Part shown: positions 57,133-64,000 of the stretch, piece after piece
Numbering within the stretch: position 1 is the first letter of the stretch
How the letters are laid out: each line of letters starts with the position of its first letter
From: Clonostachys chloroleuca
Taxonomy: Eukaryota; Ascomycota; Sordariomycetes; Hypocreales; Bionectriaceae
NCBI GenBank assembly: GCA_037952775.1
Contig: JBANAY010000001.1
Span: forward strand, 1,488,001 to 1,552,000
DNA: 64,000 nucleotides
Direction: 5' to 3'
Notes under the pieces: generated by a model
What the model was told of the DNA's origin: nothing
Seen by the model: only the letters and a program-made list of their open reading frames with translations
Database searches by the model: none
Translations under genes and position numbers: made by a program

Positions 57133-60100
57133 GGACAAATCAGACGAGTGAGAGCGAGCAGGAGGGGAGGAAAACAAGCAAACGGACGGTGTGGGCGTGT
57201 AGGTCAAAAGGGCGAGGAGGTCAGCCAGTCGACCTGGGAGAACGAAAGCGGGCACGGCGGGCAGTGAGGGCCAAAGAAGGGGAGGGAGGGAGGAGGAGAG
57301 CTTGGATGAGGGACGGACGATACAATGGAGAGCGAGAGAGAGGGATTAAGGTCAGGAAGGGGGTGACTGGGCATGGTGCCGAATGGTCAGGCAAGGTAAG
57401 GTGAATGGCCTGGCTTGGACTATACGGTATGGGCAGGGAAGCCAGCCAGTAATAAGGCTGGAGATGAGAGGCCCCGAGGGTTCGCCAGTGCTGGCCGGAG
57501 GGCGGAGGCAGGGCAGCGGCAGCGGCAGGGCAGCAGCAGGGCCGCACACACCACTGAGGCCACTGAGGAGGGCGAGGCTGCAGGAGCCTGCCCCTCCGAG
57601 CGACCTCTGAGCGACCAAATGTGGGGGAGGGTGCGCCTGTGATTGGCCCTGGGGGGCATGCTCCAGAGTCAAGCTGCTCTGCTGGCAAAGCAGATTCCAA
57701 GCACCTGCTGCGTATGGGGCGGGGCCAGACCATTGACAGAAGAAGGGAAGAGGAGACGGCACGTCTGGGCCAGCCACTCACCGTCCCGTCACGTCAATGA
57801 CATCCCCAGTCAGCCAGACTGAGAGGGAGGTGGGTGGGCGGGAACAGCAGCCCGTTACAGCACCTTGCAGATAAGAGCGAGACAAGACAGCACGGCGAGA
57901 CAGAGCTAAGGCGGACGGACAAGAGACATACAGCCGACCATCAGGCGGGAGGTCTGAGCGAGATGGACACGGAGAGACAGCAGCAGACGGGCAGATGCAC
58001 TGGAAAGTGCGTGCGTGCTGTGCTGCTGCTGCGCCTGCAGTGCTTGCTGTGCTGTTGCTGCGCCTGGAGTGCTTGCTCTCTCCCCGTCCAAATGCAAATG
58101 GCCCGCCTCCACCTCCATCACATACATGATACATCCACGATCTGCAGCCTCCACCACCTACCTCCTCTCCATATGCACACTGTTGTGGTGACCCTCGCTT
58201 CCCTTGATACCCAAACGTCCGCCCCTCGGTCTCTTGGCAGCCGCGTGCATCTCGATTGCTGGCTCACGCATTTCCAAGCTCAGACAGGAATTGTAAATAA
58301 CGATTGACAACTTACCTTGACAGTAAAGTTCGCAGCTACTGACTTCATCTAGTGATTCATTCCTTGTGGGCAATGGCGCATGGGAGGTAGGGCACGAGGG
58401 CACCATGCAAACCCGAGGCTGAGGAGCTGGACCCATTGGGCTGTGATGCTTGGAACGAAGCCCATGGGCTAGACTTTTTAGCATGCAGCTCGCTCACCTA
58501 CCTTGCCGAACCACCACATTGCTGTTTCACTCGCGCCCGTTGAATTGGCCAGGCTGGCAATTCCCAATAGTTCCTCGAGGTAGTACTCCGTCTTCCTACA
58601 TACACCCGCCTAAAGTCTAGGGCGCCGTCTCCTCTTCGACAGGAGCGAGCCACGCCAGCCACCCAACCATTGTGATGGCCTGATCACTTCACGTACAATG
58701 TAGCATAACCACCAAGTCCGGATTGTACACGTCGTGTACCCATTTGCGCAAGGCGCAGCCAATTACCTTGGCCGGCCAATGGTGCGGTCTCGCTGTCCTA
58801 TCGGCTTCCTGTAAGCGTCTGACGGCAGCTCTCACCTGGCTGCAGCCCAAGAGAGACAGGCAGCCCGAAACAATGAGGTGCGTCCATGTACATCATTTTG
58901 TGTGGACGAACAAGAGGGTGCCTGTCTCTGTGCCTCTTATGTATGTCCATGTGTTTTGGCGAGCTCGTCTCAGTCGGCAGGATGGAGCTCGCGTTGGCAG
59001 CCAAGCACATGGTCACATCTCAGCACTGCGCATCTCCTCTGGATCCTTTGGGCCAAGCCCATCATCTGCTTCAATGCCTGATTAAGTTTTTTTCCGTGCT
59101 AGGGCCTGCAAGGCAAACCAAGTGCAGTAATGATGCCTACAAAGCAGCACACATACCTGCTATCTGTGTGTTCGCACGTGCTGGATACGCTAGTTCGGAA
59201 TTGACTTCTCTCTTCCCCTCTCACGGGTTTCCCAATCTCGCTTCAGAATTCAATACAACTGCTTCTTTGGGCTGGGCTGGTCAACCCAAGCCGAAGTAAA
59301 AATCACCACAGGCGGTAACGAGCCATCGATGAATAATCACGTACCCTGGCGAAGGAGAATGACGGCCGTCCCCGCACAATGCCACCTGACCGCCTCTTGT
59401 TCGATGGCAAGGTAGCAGGGCCACCCTCTTTTAGTTTCACCAGCTAAATTAGTGACCGGTCTTCCTTCGCGCCCTGTCTATCGTGGCATTGAGAGTCTCA
59501 CTGGCGGCCGAGCAGCTTGGTATCCGGCAGGCAAAGATGCATCCATTGTTCTCTCGGTCCTTCCAATTTATCAGATACTGGGTCCAGGACTATCTTACAT
59601 AGGATGATGACTGTGTACTGATTCCCCACGGGTTTCACGAGCCCTGGTGGAGGTTCTACCAGCACCAGGCTAGCTTTTGCCAGCAAATCCCGACCAATGG
59701 GAGCGTAAAAATAGAAAAAGAAATACACAGGATAGAAATCAGGGTCCTCGCTTACCTGCTAATCTTTATGTACAATGGCGGGACCTGGGATAGTCGGGAC
59801 TGATAGGTAAGGCATACTTTGCATTCAATGGCAGTCATGCGCGTTTGTTTTGCCTCATTCCGCCGGTGATTGGAATTCGCCGTGAGAAAACAGAAGCCAT
59901 GTGCGCAGGCCGATTGCTTGGCCTGGGGTCGTCATCTTGAGTGACCATTGGTAGCCACCATCACTTGGGCGCAGTCATGACCCGTCATTGGAGGGCTGCT
60001 GGCTGCACAGCCCCGTGTCCCACGTAACGCTCAGTAGGTTTGGGTTCGGCAGTGGAAATGTTTCACTAGGCGCACGCGGACGCGATCACAATACGAGCGC

Positions 60101-61210
60101 TTAGACAAGCAAGTATCCATGGGACGGATATCATGAGTAAACGGGGGCCGCCGCTGCCGGTGCGTCTGATACTACTACAATTGCTTCTGCCAATTGTGGC
60201 TGCCTGATAGACCTGAGGGAGGCAAGGCAAGGCAAGGTCGCATCAACCTCGCTTGGGCCAGGTCTTGGCTGTTCGGCAGGGTAATCTTGATCATGGACGG
60301 CGGGAAGCTGGGTAGGGTAAAGGCCGGCCTTCTATCAGGGCCAACCTACCATACAAGGTAGGTATGTTTACATGAAGAGCAATCCGAGCTACTACAACGG
60401 GATATTAATAAAGACTTACGTAGGATATGCATGCTCAGATGAATACCTCGATCATCAAGCAGTAGCAACGAGAAGAGCAGTGTGGCTTGGGCCTGTGCCC
60501 ACAATACGCTCGGCTCTCCCGGCTGCCAATAGCCTTCCATGGTTCTAGGCTCGCTGTGAGCTCGGACCTCACTGGACTGCCGGGCTGGGAGGTACGCGTT
60601 GGGCTTCACTGGTGCCCTACAGGCTGCCATCATGGCTCACAGGGCCCTCTCCTCCGCTGTTGGCTGCCGTGGCGTCTAGGAGGCTAAAGTGTGGAGATGA
60701 GCAGGGAGCAACACCAGGAGGGGTTGCACGTTACAAGTATGGATCTACTGTAATTACAACATCCAGAATAGTGCCTGTTGACGTAGTGCATCCTCCTGGC
60801 CCAGCCTTTTCGCTCCTGGGTTTTTTTCTCGCTTCTTAGTGGAGCGCACTGTCAAGCTCTGGCTGGCTGAGACGACAGACCAGACAGGACAGTACGGCAT
60901 TACCTTCGCCACGCCGTTACGGATATTCAGTTCGCCGCGCATCCTTCTTCACGCCTCCTGTGCATTTTCCACCAAACACACACCCTGCCAAAGTATCTAA
61001 TATCCCGCTGGCCGTTACCATTGCGAACAGGACCAATCTTCCGCGACGCCCGCCAACTCCCCTACATCGCTATTCCTATCGATACTTGCTCTCAGCGTTA
61101 CCCCGTATACCCGTTTGCCTGCTTGCCGAGTTGTTTGCTGTTGGCTGTTATTTCTCTTTGTCACCAGACTGCAGCCGTATCGTTCCTCGCCAAGCGCCCC
61201 CGAACCGGTC
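57133..61210. other. 4.1-kb gene-free region
   Basis: Between divergent start codons of the caspase-like and patatin-like genes. Frames are short and none shows domain likeness or credible splicing. The part nearest 57.2-57.8 kb is G-rich on plus; 57.9-58.2 kb is CTG-rich with a 27-bp duplication; a GGCAA pentamer is repeated at about 60219-60240. It may hold long promoters, upstream exons of untranslated leaders, or noncoding RNA; none can be shown. Confidence 0.5.
58022..58077 (+). repeat. 27-bp direct duplication in CTG-rich sequence
   Basis: 58022-58048 and 58051-58077 match with two differences (shared core TTGCTGCGCCTG/CTGCTGCGCCTG, then AGTGCTTGCT). Confidence 0.8.
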
Positions 61211-63229
61211 ATGGACTCGTACGGGGTGAGGAGGAGGGACACGACCAAAGGCCCGCCGTTGCGTGTCCTATCTCTCGGTATGTACCCTGTGCACCTTTGA
61301 CCCCAGACAGACGCTCTACCATTCCCCATTCTGTTCTTCGAGAATTCTAGAAGCTGACATTAAACATGTAGATGGCGGTGGTGTGCGTGGGTACTCGATG
61401 CTCATCATCGTCCAAGAGCTCATGCACCGCACATTTGTCGAGATGGAGGGGCGAGCACCCCGCCGCTCCGAAATTCCCAAGCCATGCGATCACTTCGACC
61501 TTATCGTCGGGACCGGCACCGGCGGTCTCATTGCGATCATGCTCGGCCGCTTGCGCCTCGATCTAGAAACGTGCAAGGAACTCTATGTTAGGATGACTCG
61601 GATGGTGTTCCAAACGGACAAGACGATCGCAGGCATCCCCTACCGCTCGACACTTTTCAAAGCTAGCAAACTCGAAGAAGCTATCCGGGCCACCGTGCGT
61701 GAACATACAAGTAATGAGGCGGAGGGCAACGACGGCAGCCGAGACGGCGAGCTTGTCAACCCGCTCAACGCCGCCCAATTCTCGAGCGCAGCATCAAGTC
61801 CTCGCCGGCTTGCAAGCAACGCAAGCACGGTGAGCTTCAGTGCGCGCAGCAATGCCGCGCAGAGTCGCCCTTTTGTCATGAGCAGCAGGTTTGGGGGCGA
61901 CCCAGACGCAAGGTTATACGATACGCGCAGCAACCGAACGAAGACGTAGGTCTCGCTTTTCCTCCTAAAACGCAAAATGATGCTAATTCACGAGCGAATA
62001 GTGCGGTCACGGCAATGTACAAGAACTCACCCAAGGGCGCCCCTCCCGTCATGCTTCGCTCCTACGACTCGAGAAAGGAGCCACCCCCTGAATTCGATTG
62101 CAAGATCTGGCAGGCTGGGCGAGCCACCTGCGCCATCGGCCTGGCCTTCAAGCCCATCCGTATAGGTCAGTCAGAGTTTCACGATGATGGAGTAGGAACT
62201 TTCAACCCGGCCCCAGAAGCGTTGGATGAGGCCGTTGTCAACGAATGGCCAGGGAGAGACGTTGGGGTGTTCGTCAGTGTTGGTACCGGCAAGAGGCCCA
62301 GGACTAGCGACGCAAACCCGCAAATGTGGTACGAAGGCTTTCTCGGGGAATTTGCCGAAGCTCGAAGAAGGTTGATATCCAAGATTGAGGCATGTGAAAA
62401 TATCCACGAGTTTATGATGCGTGAGCATTTATCAAGGCGGGGCGTCAACCCGGAGAATTACTACAGACTCAACGTGGAAGTCGGGGTGGGCGAGTTTGGG
62501 ATGAACGAGTTCTCCCGTCTGGGGGAGATCAGCACGGGAACTCGAAGATATATGGCCAAGCCTGAGGAGCAGAAAATGGTGCTTGGGATTAGTAGCAAAC
62601 TGGCCAAAGTAATCAGAGCCAAGGCCAGATGGGAACGAGCCTTGAGGGGCGAAGTACCTGACCAGATCCGGCCGCCGCCGCCACAATTGGATATCCCCAT
62701 GGAGGCCGAGCTCCCAGGGGATATGCCTTCGACGCCCTCGCCGCTCAGCCCTCGTGGCCGAGAGTCTTTCGAATCTGGGAGGGATAGTTTACGGGTGGAC
62801 TCGATTTTATCGGTTTCCCCGCGCTCATCAAATGATCTCTACCCCAATCGTCCTCATACAGCCTCGTCGCCGCCTATGACTGCCGCAAGGCTAACTCCAC
62901 GTGGAGATGGTCCAGACAAGCTCATGGTAGAATCGCCGACACCGGCCCAGTACTGGGATTCATCTGGCGCGGACAAGATTGCCATCATGAGTCCTGACGA
63001 ATACCCAAAACCTCCTCCTGCGTCGCCAAATACTATCCCTCCTCTACGCATTGAACCTCCGCCTCTGCCACCAAAGACACCCATTCCAGGCCATCAACAG
63101 GCCACGCGAAGGCCGCCGCCGCAAGGACCGACACCCCCTTATCCGATAGATGACGAAGCCCCGCCACCTCCTGTTAATATGGCACGAAAACCAGATTACA
63201 GGGCGAACAACTTCAGCCACTCCTCCTAG
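61211..63229 (+). CDS. Patatin-like phospholipase domain protein with altered active site
   Basis: Patatin/cPLA2-fold protein. Exons 61211-61277, 61372-61945 and 62002-63229 are in phase and give 622 residues. The oxyanion loop DGGGVRGYS (23-31) is rebuilt by the first splice. The nucleophile elbow reads IVGTGTGGLIA, so the Ser of the expected GTSTGG is Gly (residue 71). The catalytic Asp region reads FHDDGVGTFNP (Asp275/276), where DGG or DGA is usual. The patatin domain is split by a Ser/Asn-rich insert of about 90 residues (about 125-213). After residue 400 the tail is Pro-rich and disordered with polyproline SH3-type ligands (PPPLPPKTP). It may be non-catalytic and serve as a scaffold; such GTGTGG proteins may be a conserved fungal subgroup. 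Confidence 0.85.
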
Positions 63230-64000
63230 GTCCTGTGACCATTATGAGCGTCATGTACTCGCACAATATATAAACTATTTTCAATGATTGGACGACTTTC
63301 TTTTGCTCTCCAAGCAGGTTTTTGTTTTTCTTCTCAGCAGGCTAAGGAATACCTGCGAGGCGTTGGACTTGACGTGGCTTGATATTTAGTTCCTTCGGCC
63401 CATTTTTAGCATTCGATATCATTGGCTTCCGACCTCCCGTTTAGGTTTTTTTTGGAAGGACAGCCTGTTTGTTTTTCAGGGCGATAGTCTATTTAGAGAT
63501 TTGAGGGGCGATGTTTCGTCGGCGTAGCGTCGATACCCGGTTGGTTGTACATGGGAGAATATACAAATAGAAGGCCTAAGCAATGGCAGATCCGTTTTGT
63601 ATTGTGCCGTGCCCTGTAATATTCCGGTAGACACCACCGTCCACACTATCCAGAGTGACATGTGAGCTCCCTGTTCACTGGTAGGGTTGTTATTTCATGG
63701 TTCCCGCCATTGCCGCCAGTCCGGCATTTAGTGGGCCTCGATCTAGTGCCTCGTAATCCCCTGTCTCTCACTTACCGGTCAACATGAGCTCGTTTGTGAT
63801 CAGCGCAATTAGCTAGAGCTTTCGATGTTAAAGTTGTGTGGAGGGGGAAGCTGAATAGATATGGCACCTAAGTTGGCGATGCTAATCCTAAAATAGAGTA
63901 AAGCCGGGTTGAAAACAGACGATGCAAATGCTAACCTGAGCATCATGTTATAGGACCAAGTATCTATAAGTATCCAGCTTATCTGGCGTTTGCCGCCTCC
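63230..64000. other. Right-edge intergenic region
   Basis: 771 bases after the patatin-like stop, probably including its 3' UTR. No gene, RNA or repeat was recognised up to the window end. Confidence 0.55.

Overview
The window reads as nuclear DNA of a filamentous ascomycete, most likely a Sordariomycete. The evidence is short spliceosomal introns (about 49-110 nt, GT..AG with CTAAC-type branch points), a class III chitin synthase, a Sim4-type kinetochore subunit, a fungal P450 and large kilobase-scale gene-free intervals. I saw no rRNA, tRNA, CRISPR array or complete transposon. Species cannot be fixed from the sequence alone. Exon boundaries below were deduced by hand from reading-frame continuity, splice signals and family conservation.

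Layout, 1-24 kb: DBP3 RNA helicase (minus, cut by the left edge), guanylate kinase (minus), class III chitin synthase (plus), a DUF2306-type membrane protein (minus), a decayed repeat-bearing interval (11.6-13.9 kb), MAD2 (plus), UBP14/isopeptidase T (minus), ISU1 iron-sulfur scaffold (plus), an FTA4-like kinetochore protein (plus) and a cytochrome P450 (minus). This part is mostly housekeeping: RNA processing, nucleotide synthesis, cell wall, spindle checkpoint, ubiquitin recycling, Fe-S assembly and kinetochore.

24-38.6 kb: the P450 and a carotenoid oxygenase diverge from a 1.1 kb shared promoter. They are followed by a second DUF2306 paralogue, a GH3 beta-glucosidase with a PA14 insert, a small membrane-anchored conserved protein, a short-chain dehydrogenase and a multi-exon fungal membrane protein. 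This is the accessory, metabolic part of the window.

38.6-54 kb: a gene-free 2.2 kb stretch with an old direct duplication and a paired TGACTCA hairpin, then MCM2 and a UBR7/Mlo2-like protein on a divergent promoter with three helically phased MCB boxes, a poly-Q coiled-coil protein, and two secreted glycosidases in tandem (GH43 galactanase-like with a CBM35-like tail, and a GH31 alpha-glucosidase). The interval between the glycosidases carries a CGGN8CGG site and a cluster of CreA-type sites.

54-64 kb: a protein fusing a caspase-like (C14) domain to C2H2 zinc fingers, with an EHERR minisatellite between them; a 4 kb gene-free region; and a patatin-like protein whose catalytic serine position is glycine. 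The caspase-zinc finger fusion is the most unusual locus in the window. Other points of interest are the extreme exon structures (5-nt first coding exon in MCM2, 7-nt microexon in the P450, a probable GC-AG intron in the membrane protein) and the likely pseudo-enzyme patatin.
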